Positions 34,703 through 45,686 of a stretch of DNA of 64,000 nt are shown piece by piece (position 1 is the stretch's first letter; each line of letters begins with the position of its first letter). The translations under genes and the position numbers were made by a program. The DNA comes from Tricholoma matsutake (taxonomy: Eukaryota > Basidiomycota > Agaricomycetes > Agaricales > Tricholomataceae): assembly GCA_026075535.2 (NCBI GenBank), contig AP026540.1, positions 9,734,001-9,798,000 of the forward strand. Reading direction: 5' to 3'. The notes below the pieces were generated by a model that saw only the letters and a program-made list of their open reading frames with translations, was not told the origin of the DNA and searched no databases.

Positions 34703-35503
34703 ATGGCAAATTTCTATTCTTCCACTACCCGGAATGGTGGGTATGACATCGCAGATGGGTTTTTAAACGCATTGAGCATCGTCGCGATCCAGGCAAATCT
34801 ACGGTGGGATCGGTCTGTTCGCCGGACTGACTGCAGTCATTAACATTTTTGCTCTGTCCACTGTATGGATCTATCCGATTTCAGCTTTGACTATTGACTT
34901 CCACTACGTCTTCAGCGATCGTACATATGGACCCGAGTGGCAAAATCCCTTTGGCCCTTCGTGATCGTTATTTCCGCTATCCGAGCAATTGCCATAATAG
35001 TGGAGCTCCAACGCGGGTAAGTTCCTCTTCCTTCTCTTTTCTTCTAGCACTTTCTTCGCCACTCCTGATCGGTTTTACTCTCCTTCACCGCTTCGTCGCT
35101 TGCTTACAATTACCTCCGTCCGGTAGGAAAGACAGCCTTGCTTGGGAATGTAATAACGGGGGACAGCTTTGGCCCGCGAACCTTGCCGCGGTTGGCCCGA
35201 CTACGACTACCATCCCAAGCATTTTCTGCACAACCGCATTTGCTAGTATCAACGTCGCCTTTATAATTGCCCTTGTGGTTGACCTATTCTGTCAAGTACA
35301 TATGATATTTTACGCTTCTTGGTTCTTTCTGATGCACGATGTCATAGATATACATGTATTTTTTAACTTGGCGATTCGTAACACGGCTGGAGAATTACGA
35401 AGGCATGAAGGGACCGTTCTCCGGAGGCGAGTATTCTCCTTTCCGTGTTAGCTTTTCTCGAAACGCTGATGCTGTTTTGGGAGCAGTTTATTACAATGCA
35501 TAG
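34703..35503 (+). CDS. Fungal tetraspan membrane protein of unknown function
   Basis: Five exons (34703-34740, 34793-34862, 34916-35016, 35127-35295, 35348-35503), 534 nt, 177 aa. The frame needs all four introns. Four hydrophobic helices: 'YGGIGLFAGLTAVINIFAL', 'SLWPFVIVISAIRAIAIIV', one around 'FASINVAFIIALVVDLFCQ' running on into 'IYMYFLTWRF', and a short N-terminal one. A soluble loop has 'DSLAWECNNGGQLW' and a lone 'FCTTAF' Cys. The ending 'RLENYEGMKGPFSGGEY' is a pattern I recall from small fungal membrane proteins, but I cannot name the family. An upstream in-frame stop fixes ATG 34703. Expected in the secretory pathway or plasma membrane; role unknown. Confidence 0.7.
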
Positions 35504-36707
35504 GTGGTTGTATTTGTCCATCTGACTTGCCACGTCTTCCTGCATTTTTGTTTTGGCATTTACGTATGTTTACGATACTGATGATGATGACGTCCAGTTT
35601 TGCTGGATTTACGATGATTTTATGAAATGAACTTTAGTTGTGGTCTTTCGGTCCCACCGTAGGAAGAGTCTGGACTGTCACAGGATATGAGATTAGGCGT
35701 CCAGGTTTCGCCCATTAAGGACAAGTAGTACTCGAGGGGAGCATAGAAGTACAACTCAATCTGATCGGGCCAGCTGAACAGGAACAAACCATAAAGCGAT
35801 GAGATGAAATATTATGGAAGAATTAAAAAAACGATGCTGGGCCGAGCCAAAGCAAAGGACTAAGTTTGACGTGTCGATTTTGTGACTATTTGGTCACAAA
35901 TGGGGTATAGAACACAAGCAGAAGACATGGCAAGAGAATATCCTCGGAAAGCGGATCTTGATAGTATATAAAGTTGATACAGATAACTGGGGAATAACGG
36001 TAAGAGAAAGGCTGAAAAAGAAGAAGAAATGTAGGTGGGAATTCCCAAACAGCCCGGCCACCGGACGATCAAAGAAGAGATGAGTCGCAGTATAAGTATG
36101 TTTTGATGATTGGCAGGTGGAGATGAAGAGAGAGATGAATCGATGGAGTGTGAGGGAAGTGAAGGGGCAAGTGAGTTGGTTTCAAGGTAGGGCAATGGGC
36201 ATAGTGACAAGAATCCTGACATTCTCTCTGAAAAAGACAGTGTGGCGGGAGTTGTGAGAAGAAAGTAACTACCAAAATGGAATACTTCAGGGTGCTATAG
36301 GCAGTTTTAGGGATTATTCGCAAATGGCTGTGTGTGACGAGCAGGGATGAGTGAAAACCCCGAAGAGAAAACCGGGACGAGAGGCCTCGAGGCAGATCTC
36401 GGGACTTGAAACAACTGAACCCTAGTATGGTCGAGTCAGCGGACAGAGCGTATATAGCCTGTCGAGATTATTTACATCCATTCCCATCCCCCTCTCACTT
36501 TACCCCCGCCCTCCTCCTCTTCCCCTCCCCGCCTTCCTATTTCTTTGCAGTTGCCACAGCGACACCTGTCCTTGTTGTGAGTACCTTACTGATTTTCTTT
36601 TGTCCTCCTTGTCTTGACGCCACCTTATCTATAGCGCCCTTTATTTCTACTCATTTATTCGCTCGTCTGTTATTCCCGCTAGTCGTGAACCCACATCCCA
36701 ATCTACA
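35504..36707. promoter_or_regulatory. Upstream region of bHLH factor 2
   Basis: 1.2 kb without a gene. A long C/T-rich tract at about 36470-36560 lies close to the start codon and is the probable core promoter/leader. Minus-strand ORFs here are the complement of this low-complexity DNA. Confidence 0.4.
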
Positions 36708-37716
36708 ATGGATTTTGAACACGCCAAGAGCCCCAACTTCATGGACTCCATGGACAACACCTTCACCTACATGGACAACAGTCTCGATTATCTCCAACCC
36801 TACTCGCAGTCGCCCACTTTCGGTGTGCCGATCGGTCGTAAGTCGGTTGTTTAAATAATTGGGCGATATGTTGCTGATTATCTATTTATAGTTCCTGGTT
36901 CGTCCGATAGTTTTAGTTTAACAGGAACTATTGGCGACTACACCTACTCGTCTCCTTCATTCAGTGCTGCTTCACCCGCTCGCCCTTATACTCCTCCTGA
37001 CGGTGTCAGTATATCCGCTCCTACCCTTGCATACATTAGCGGCGGTGAACTCTCTTCTGATGGCATGCCTCCTCCGGGCCGACGTAGCCGTGGCAGTGGT
37101 ACCAACTCCCCTCCTGCCTCAGTTCCTTACGCTGCTACTGTACCTCGTTCTCATCGCTTCACCCCCCTCGCTAGTCCTGCTACTCGTGCTAGCGTGAGAG
37201 GTTCTCAAAAGCGAAGAGGAAGTCGCAGCAACGACGACAGCGACGACGACGACGAAGAGTACCTGGCGACCAACATCGCTGGAAGTGCTGATACGTAAGT
37301 CCTGATGATGATATACCATCTTACATCCATCTAATCTCCCCGTAGACGCCGCGAGACTATTCGCAGGCAGCGCATTGAATCGGAGCAAAGGAGGCGAGAT
37401 GAACTCAGGGACGGTTACGCACGCCTCAAGGAGACTCTCCCCGCGTCCAACCAGAAGTCCAGCAAAGTGTCCTTACTTGATCGGGGTAGGGTCTACTTTG
37501 AATCAATTGCACCATGTTACTGACACACGTGTGATTCTAGCTACAGGTCACCTTCGGTATCTTGAGACTGTTAAGGAACAGCTCGAGATGAGGCTCAAGT
37601 CGGCCGAGGCCGAAGTCCATAGACTTCGGAACGTCAACGAGGCTCTGATGCTAAGCACCGCCAGGCACGCAGTCGCTGCTGGTGCGCCCGCGCTCACTGC
37701 CTCACCGTCTTTCTGA
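36708..37716 (+). CDS. bHLH transcription factor 2 (paralogue of factor 1)
   Basis: Four exons (36708-36837, 36892-37294, 37346-37485, 37541-37716), 282 aa. Basic region 'RRETIRRQRIESEQRRRDE', helix 1 'LRDGYARLKETLP', loop 'ASNQKSSKVS', helix 2 'LLDRATGHLRYLETVKEQLE', then a heptad coiled coil to 'NVNEALM'. The bHLH core is nearly identical to factor 1 and the helix-2 intron is at exactly the same codon and phase, so the genes arose by duplication. The flanks have diverged: here an acidic DDSDDDDEE stretch replaces the poly-Gln leader, and an additional intron lies just before the basic region. May hetero- or homodimerise with factor 1; this is inference. Confidence 0.9.
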
Positions 37717-39437
37717 CCTCAACCAAAAATCCACCTACGACACAAAATTATCAGACGGCATTTCATGAGCTCGAAACCTGCTAGGACAGGTAACAAACTG
37801 CATTGATTTATGATACGGACTCTCGCATTATTCTATATATTACACTATCAAGCTCCCCTGTTCCCCTCACGCGGCGTTTATTGTTCACGCGGGGATCACT
37901 TTTTTAGGCTTTTGTGCGTCGGCGACGCACTCCCATGTTGATTCTGCACCTGTTTTTTCGCAGCCGTGCCGCACACTCTCCTAGGCTTGGCTCGAGTTCG
38001 TGGTTCTGACCTGTGGTCGCCTCGTTGCTCGCTTTGCCACTGGATGACGTGGAGTATTTCTCGAAGATCACGACGACGACGATGGAACCGCGGATCTGGT
38101 TGACATTAGCATTGACTCGACACTGACGCAAGACCTACAGCAGAGCTTGAGGCGCAAAACCTCCCTCATATGAGTGTGAGTGCGTGCCTCGCCTACTGCA
38201 TGGCGCTTTCTTGCCTTCGCCCTTTTACACCCGTCGAATGTCATGTGCAAACTGCCCCGATCCCATGCAACCCATCATCAGGCTCGAGGCGACGACCACT
38301 TAATTGTGGTTCCGTGCCTCGCCTGTGCCAATACACCGGCGTCATCCGTCGACCTTCGTCTTCCTCAATCCACTTCGCAGATTCTTACCACATGGACGTC
38401 AACCTAGCCTTTTGGACCTAAGGTTCCCTGCCGCGAATGGCCCCGTCACCATCACGCATCCCAATGTTTATTGATATCACTGTTTATACATGTCACTACC
38501 CCTCATCATCATCATCATCCACCACCACACACGCCATCCTTTGGACATGGCGTCTGATCAACGACATGTTCAAGGCACCCAACACTCCTCCCCGCTTTCC
38601 AATCCAAGTCTTCTGTTTTTAGCCTTCCTATTCTGTTCCTCGATGGTGACCATGTCATCGTCGAGAGTGGCTTCATTCGCTGGACATTGTATTCCGCACG
38701 AGCGCGCGATGATGGACTCACAGAATCTGTCGGCAGGGGATGGTATGGATTGGTGCGGTAAGGGTAGACTTGATTACGGACGACTGTGTTTCCCATTGGA
38801 TTCAGACACCACTGTTTCTTCTTCCTCCTCCCACGGCGCACTTCGGCTTGCACGACTTCACTTTCTCCTTCGGCCCTCGCCCTTTCGCGTCCCGGCATGG
38901 CTAGTCCATCGCCCGCACCCGAACTGAGCTTGAGTTGGCGTCGGACATTGTGTTGCGTCCGAATCGCTTGTCCGCCTGACGACGACGACGAAGCCGGTGA
39001 AAAGTAGCTTGATGCTATCCAGCCTTCTGCTAGCCGGATGACCTGGGATTGTCCCACATCCTTTAGGACACATCTTACGCTTCGATATGCCCTTTACGCC
39101 CCAATACGTCACATTCCCCGCCACGATTCTGTGGATCTTTCATCACTATGTTCATGCGTGTGCGCACCACCCAGACGACAGGTCATTTGCCCTCTGCTGC
39201 CTCCGTTCTTGATTGCGATCCACAACCTATTCGTCCATCGTTTTCGTACCGCTTTGAGATTGTTTTCTGCATATTTCTGTTGTAGTACGATTTCTGTGTT
39301 ATCCTACGACGAATGAAACGATCCCTCTATGCACTTACATAACAACTTTGACCTGATGAGCATGAACATTCCGAGGTCGTGACTTGCTAACTTTTACTCC
39401 ACCAAGCTCCACCATCATCGAAAGTGAACATTTCAAC
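37717..39437. other. Long gene-free stretch downstream of bHLH factor 2
   Basis: 1.7 kb. Open frames on both strands (38437-39057) are low-complexity, mutually antisense and without motifs. CpG-rich Ser/Thr-like sequence suggests a long 3' UTR or a non-coding transcript, but nothing specific supports either. Confidence 0.4.
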
Positions 39438-39948
39438 ATGAGTGGGATACCCGCTATGCGTCGACAGCTCAAGATCAAGTCCGGCGTCGTCAGCAGGTAA
39501 GGGACATCGTTCATCGGCTACATTCTTCTTTGATTTTCTGCATTTTCCTTTTTAGGCTGGACAGAGAACTCGCTTCTTATCAAAAGGAGGCTGAAGGGCA
39601 GCAGCGAAAACTAGACAAGCTGAAAGCAGATGGCACTAATGATGATGACTGGGAATGGAACCTCAAGAACGGGGTTCGTTACATCACAATATATAAACTA
39701 TTCGACCCGCTGAAGGTCTACAACAGACCAGGATGATGGAAGAATCCAACAAGATGATCATCGACTCCGTTACTCGTCTCCAGCAGGCCGTGACAGATTT
39801 AAAAACACTTGTCGTACGTCGTACACCCCCTTGTGGATCTCGGATGATCATCACACTTTCACAGATATCAGCGTCCAAGGAAGATGAGCTCGCCGAAAAT
39901 GAAGAGTTTTTGAAGGCGAAGGAGATCCTGGAAGTGGCAAGCGCCTGA
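39438..39948 (+). CDS. RBL2: Tubulin-binding cofactor A
   Basis: Chaperone that captures beta-tubulin after release from CCT. Start 'MSGIPAMRRQLKIKSGVVSR', then after an intron 'LDRELASYQKEAEGQQRKLDKLKADG', 'MMEESNKMIIDSVTRLQQAV', and the last exon 'ENEEFLKAKEILE'. Small three-helix bundle of about 110 aa, exactly the family size. Introns at 39497, 39673 and 39814 (approximate donors) are 50-60 nt. Tail to tail with the Mediator gene; the two stop codons are 76 bp apart. Confidence 0.88.
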
Positions 39949-40024
39949 TTGCAGACAATTCAGAATACCATAAAGACCTTACCTGTACAACGCACTGTGT
40001 ATTACCATCAATGATCAAACACGC

Positions 40025-40663
40025 TCATTCCTGCATAGCGGAACTGGAAGCATCAGCCTTCTCTTTCGCTGCCGCATCTTGACGAGCCTTCATTCGCGTG
40101 AGCGCGTTCAGGATCCCTTTCCATGCGTCGCGCTCGACCCTCTCCTCTTGGAGTCCCCGATTCTTCTTAACTGAGCCGTCTTCGGAAGGAAGACCGACAC
40201 CAAGCGATGGAGGTACAAACCCAGGTGGCGGCGCATTGATTGCGGAAGGAGCTATCCTGGAATGTCGAATATGTGCTAATGAAGATCGTATCGCGCCTTG
40301 AATAGACTAGATACCGATAAGACCATGAAGAATGATGATGTATGGGTCAACTCACGTCGAGGCGTTCAAAGTATTCGCTAACTTCCAGCACGAACTGCTC
40401 CGACCTCTCTTCGCCTTGAGGTAGGTTGTCATCTGGTCCATCCGTTTGTGGCAGAGTGAGCAGAGAGATTGACGATGCAGCCAGTTGAAGCAGACGAGTG
40501 ATGTCCTGTTCATTTCAATTATATGAATGATATCGTTTGTCGAACTATCATCGCACACTTTTTCAACCTCCCCCAACGCGTAAATTTGCCGAGCTGTTCG
40601 ACTTATCGTCCAGATAGGATCTATCTCAACGCCGTCTGCGTCTTGCTCGGGCGTGGTTGCCAT
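40025..40663 (-). CDS. MED11: Mediator complex subunit 11
   Basis: Head-module subunit of the RNA polymerase II Mediator. First exon 'IDPIWTISRTARQIYALGEVEK', second 'DITRLLQLAASSISLLTLPQ' through 'QFVLEVSEYFERLD', third 'AIRSSLAHIRHSRIAPSAINAPPPGF'. The 'I..LG.VE.DI..LLQ.A' signature and the small helical size match Med11/Med22-type heads. The tail (after 'VPPSLGVG') is Arg/Lys/Ala-rich and longer than in yeast. The alternative Med22 is possible but less likely because 'LGEVEKD' is Med11-typical. Confidence 0.68.
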
Positions 40664-40789
40664 GATCTCAGAATCAGAGTCTTGAGTGGATGATCGAATC
40701 AGGTCGATACAACACGGCGCTTATTTTTACATCAGTCCTAAGTACATGTACGTTGTAATTCATCTTGGGCTTCAAGTTGTCCCTTCTAA

Positions 40790-43700
40790 CTAATCATAAT
40801 CGTCATGCTTCTGGTGGCGACGACCATGGTGGCCACGGTGTCGCTCCTCGCCGTCATCGTAGTCACGGTCTCCATCACTGACGTTGAGTTTTTCGACGCC
40901 AAAAGTCTCTCCGCCGCCATCGCTAGGAGTATATCCCTGCAAGCCTCCATATTCTCCTCCACCATATCCCTCCTGTCGTCCACCATATCCGGAAGAACCG
41001 TACTGGTTTCCGAAGGAGCGCTCCTCCACGGCTGATCTGCGTCCTTCGCCATATTCATCTGATCGTCCGCCCCGGCCATATCCAGATGAGCCGTATTCGT
41101 CTCCTCCCAAGTTGGATCCATAAGAACGCTCCTCTGTTCTTAGGCCTCCACCATATCTTTCAGATTGTTCTTCGCCCCCACCGTACCTGGAAGAACCATG
41201 CTCATTTCCACCATGGATGGAAGATTCGTAGGATCGCTCCTCCTTTTTCCTGCTTTCATATTGTTCTCCGCCATATTCATTTGACCGTCCGCCCTGGCCA
41301 TATCCAGATGAGCTATATTCGTCTCTGAGGTTGGATCCGTAAGAATGTTCCTCTTTTTTTCTGCCTTCATGGTCTCCCCCTCCGTATCCCTCGGATCTTT
41401 CCTCGCCTCCGCCAAATCCCGAAGAACCATACTCGTTTTTACCATGGACGGTGGATCCGTAGGAGTGCTGCTCCTCCTTTTTCTTGCTTTCATATCCCCC
41501 GCCATGTTTTTCTGAGCGTCTGCCTTCACCATATCTAGACGATCCATACTCATCTCCACCCAGGTTGGAAGATTCGTAAGAACTCTCCTCCGTTCTTCCA
41601 TACCCCGACGAAGGATATGCCCCTTCACGACGCGACTCATGGCTGGAGTGAGTATGTTTCTCTCCATAGCTATCTGACTGTCCGTAAACCCCATCAATTT
41701 TGCCTTGATAGCCCTGTTTACGTTCAGACCTGCCGTACTCCCCACGGCCATAAGAGTCGTTATCAGAACGCCTGGATCCACGTTGGCCTTCTGGCTGAGA
41801 TTCTTTATACGTGTTACGCTGACTAAATACGTCATGAGGGCGCGAGTAGGAGCTGTCTTCTTGACCATAGCGAACAGTGCTGTGTTGCGAAATTTCTCCG
41901 TAGGCCTTGTTACCGTATGAATTGTCCTCGGTGCGCCTTCCGCCATATTCTACTTGGCTCCGGGTTTCCTCATAGTCGTAGCGACCTTGGCCAGAAGAGT
42001 ATTCAGTTTGGCCATACGAAGATTCTTCGGTGCGAGAACCTGGTATTGGACATTCGTGAGTATCAATCAGTCGTGACATCAACCGTGATGCATACCCCCG
42101 TATTGACCTCCACCGTCGTATTGAGCTTGTCCTTGCTGTTTGCTGTAGCCACTACTGATGGGCCCATGGCTATGGCCTCCGTACGTAGGTTGAGTCTCAT
42201 TCTCAGAGCCAGGTCGCTTGTTGTTTCCATTTCGGACACTGTCCTGCATGAGACGATGAACAATTGGACGTGTTTTCTCTCAGGTGCAAGCCACCGACCT
42301 TGGTCAAGGCTTGGATAATTGTCTGCGTTTCCTCTGGCCCCAGGCCGCCGAGCCACTTCTCCATGTGTTGAAACATAAGTTGTTGAATGCGAGATCGACC
42401 CGTTGCATAATATGGGTGGTGGAAGGCTTCGAGGACCTAGAGGACTCTGCTAAGAGAGATGGGTACATTTATGCTTGTATTACAAACCTGGTCAATTACT
42501 GGATCGGGATCACTATTATCACTCCAGACCTACAAACCAATAAGCATGGTTGGGCACATGTGGAGATCCACCAACCGGAATGAGAAGGTTGACGGTATTT
42601 TCAACTACGATCTGGGCGACCTTACCTGCAGGCTCATTCAGAATAAGGGCAAAATGATCCTGTCACATACGAGTTATTACAAGAATGACAACGGAACAGG
42701 TATCAAAGAACCTTTGCAAGGAAGCTGTGCGTTGGGTCGGAAGCCTGGGGATTATTAAAAACCTATTCGAAGTGAAGCATACAAATATACAGTTAGGAGA
42801 ACAGCCGTACCTCATATTGGTCATCGGTGTTGATGACGGCTTTACTACCTTCGCCCAGAATACCAGTTGCCTGTTGCAATATCGGCTACAAATATTGCCA
42901 TGCGGTTTAGCAAAAAGCAAAAAGCATCATTTCGATGACCTTACGGCAATATAAGGCGAGATGACTGTATACACATCTGTGAAATGTAGATGTCAGTGAA
43001 GATTTTGATCGATATGGAGATGAGATTTTTTCACAAGCATTCAGAGCATTCGAAAGTTGGTCGATAAGGTCATCCAACCCAGGAATCATCTCCATCGTCT
43101 TTACAACATCCCTATAGACACCATCACGCCACTTCAGCAAGGCGAGCAACTGCTGTTGTACCTCCGGCGGAGCAATGTTGTTCGGGTCAAAATTGTACGC
43201 CTTGGATTGCGCTTGGATCTGTTCTCCTTCGCTCATCTTATTGTCGCTTCCACCGATAGGGAGTTTGCTTAGGATGTCTTTGATCACGTTGGTATTGTTG
43301 TCACCTTGGGAGACCTGAGTGATGTAAGTGAGTAAAAGCTCGTGGTTATATTGAAATTAAGATTACTTACGTCGTTCATTTTTTGGGTGAGATCGGTCAC
43401 ACTAGCTTGACTCAAGTGACTACTCCCAAGTATCATTAAGTCTGCCACCTTGAGCCAGGAGTAAGGGAACGTACTCGGTCGCTTCTCCCATGAGGGAGTG
43501 GATGAAATCAGCACCTGTAAACCGATCAGCAACAAACTTGTGATAGAAAGCGTCGAAAAAGTACTTGCCGCCGAAGGATCCAGTGACGAGAGGTGGCGCT
43601 GACCCATTGGGAGTATTTATAATTACTAAAAACCTATCTATAAACCAGGGAGCGATATAGTAGAAAATTTCCAACAATACCATTATCACCCACGTGGCAG

Positions 43701-44896
43701 AACACTTCGCTATGTCCCATTTTCCTTAGAGCGATTTCGCACCAGTTACTGTGTGCGAGAAGATCCTCCATGGTGTGCATGCCGGTACCAAGAAGGCGGT
43801 AAGCTTCCCATAAGTCAGCGCCTTCGCGGCCGCCTGCGCGGCGACCAGCCTCGATACATGCGCGGAAGGTGCGTCGGATGAAAGCAGTCGAGGTATCCCA
43901 TCCTCTACCTTCCGAGGCCATATAATTCTAAAGACGAAGGTGAGGATGAACAGTGCATAATAAACCAAGGAAGGGTGTGACCTTCATCCCAGTGCGCTCG
44001 TCGATCTCGAGCTCGCGATCATCGACCGGGGGTCGTAGTTTGGGGTTAATCCGACGGGCATCGCCTTCAGCTGCAGCATATCCCCTGTGGAAGGAAACCG
44101 TTAGGAATAAATGGATACAGATCTTCGTGACGAACTTGGGATTATCGATATGCTCCTGCAACATTAGGTTGAATACTTTGCGAAGACTGTTGTTTCATAG
44201 CCACTTACTACAGGCAGATAGACACCAAGACGGTCGGCTGTAACCTGAAATTCTTCAGTGGCAAAACCGAAAGTCTAAATAAGCCGTTCATTGGAAGCAG
44301 GAGGCAAGGTCAAGTAGTATATTTACCATGAATCCAAGAACAGAAACGATCAGGATAATGCTATCAGCTGTCAACTTGCTGAGGCCAGAAATGTCCATTG
44401 CCTAGAGCGTTAAAAAGTCAGATGTGTGATCAAATCGTAGACTTCCAACGCATATACGCACTTGAGAATAGTCTCTCAGCCAATTTCCCTGCCAGTGCAA
44501 GACATTAAATATCAGACTGTTGTGAATGCTACTGATCATGAGTCGAAATAATACTGACGAAATACACCTTCTTCACATCACTCTTATTAAACTTGGCCCC
44601 ATTGCTGATCATTGAATGGGCAATCCTTAAGAAACTGCCGCTCGCCGCGCCACCGGCAGATTTGATGAGGGTCTCGAGGATGCTCTCGATGTCACCGTGT
44701 CTGAATGCTTTATCTGCATAGTATCAATACATATGAACATCAGTCTGTGTTCGTAGACACCAACAAATGAATGACCATGGAGATAGGAAAAGTCGGGAAT
44801 GTTCCCAGCGCCAAAGGCATATGTCTCAACAGGGAGAAGGGCGATGACAACAATAAAAAGGAAAAGAGTGGTGCTTAATCTTGAGGCAAACGACAT
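40790..44896 (-). CDS. het-c: HET-C family protein with Gly/Tyr-rich repeat tail
   Basis: Homologue of Neurospora HET-C, a heterokaryon-incompatibility protein. Start 44896: a clear signal peptide (LFLFIVVIALLPVETYA), then the family N-terminus 'FGAGNIPDF'. Next 'ILETLIKSAGGAASGSFLRIAHSM', 'KFNKSDVKKVYFGNWLRDYSQAMD', 'YAAAEGDARRINPKLRPP', 'MHTMEDLLAHSNWCEIALRK', 'SNALNACEK' and 'DNSDPDPVIDQVLEAFHHP' with 'MEKWLGGLGPEETQTIIQALTK'. These are collinear with the Het-C domain. More than ten introns. From about 42200 to 40790 the protein becomes a Ser/Gly/Tyr/Glu/Arg-rich tail with about six degenerate repeats of roughly 37 aa. Neurospora HET-C also has a Gly-rich tail. Secreted or membrane-associated; a self/non-self role is possible but unproven in basidiomycetes. 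Confidence 0.87.
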
Positions 44897-45020
44897 TGAA
44901 GTCTGGAAGAGAGCTGAGATTGTTTGCAGTTATCGATCATCGACTCGGAGTTTGCCAAGACTTCCAATAAGCGCCATAACTTTGGGAAGTTCAGATACTT
45001 AGATAAGGTAGAGGACATCC

Positions 45021-45686
45021 GCCAACGTCACGTGCCGTTCCAAAACGGGCGAAGTAAGACAAAATTGCATTGTGAAAGCGACACAACACCAATATGGGTA
45101 ATCTAATCAATAAAAGGTGTGCTTATAGTGATAAAAAGATGCCTGAGATAGGTAGTTTCATGTAAAATGTAGATTATCGAGTGCTATTTCGCGTCGACGC
45201 GTTCTGGCGTCGCAAAACTCAAAATTAGTTATTCAGTCTTGCCTAAAGCTGTTGTGCACAACCAATTCAGATGTATCTAAAGAGATTTTATAAACCAAAT
45301 GTTGAATATCTTCCACCAATGATCTACAAGAACTCCCCCAGAATATTTCATGATTCAAAGAACAAGGCTGGGAGACACAAAAACAAAAGATATTCAAAAT
45401 TTGCTCTATAAAATCTCTTTGTATACATATGAATTGTGCGCAACAGCTTTAGGCAAGCCGACACGAACTGAATGACTAATTTCGAGTTTCGTGACGCGAC
45501 GCGCTCAGAACGTGTCGACGTGAAATAGCAATAATCTACATTTTACATGAAACTACCTATCTCAGGCATCTTTTTATCACTATAAGCACACCTTTTATTG
45601 ATTAGATTACCCATATTGGTATTGTCACTTTCACAATGCAATTTTGTCTTATTTTGCCCGTTTTGGAATGGCACGTGATGTTGGTG
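45021..45686. repeat. Foldback element: long inverted repeat with short loop
   Basis: Arm 1 (45021-45312) is the inverted copy of arm 2 (45388-45686), with a 75-bp loop. About 90 consecutive bases of the arms match perfectly (around 45090-45180 and its partner); the rest has scattered transitions and small gaps. The outer ends are CCAACRTCACGTGCC. No ORF of its own. It begins 125 bp upstream of the HET-C start codon and abuts the helitron remnant on the right. No target duplication was found. Likely a non-autonomous foldback/MITE-like insertion. Confidence 0.85.

Noticed and set aside
38437..39057. Overlapping ORFs on both strands 3' of bHLH factor 2
   Set aside because: Mutually antisense, low-complexity, no introns or motifs that would identify a gene.
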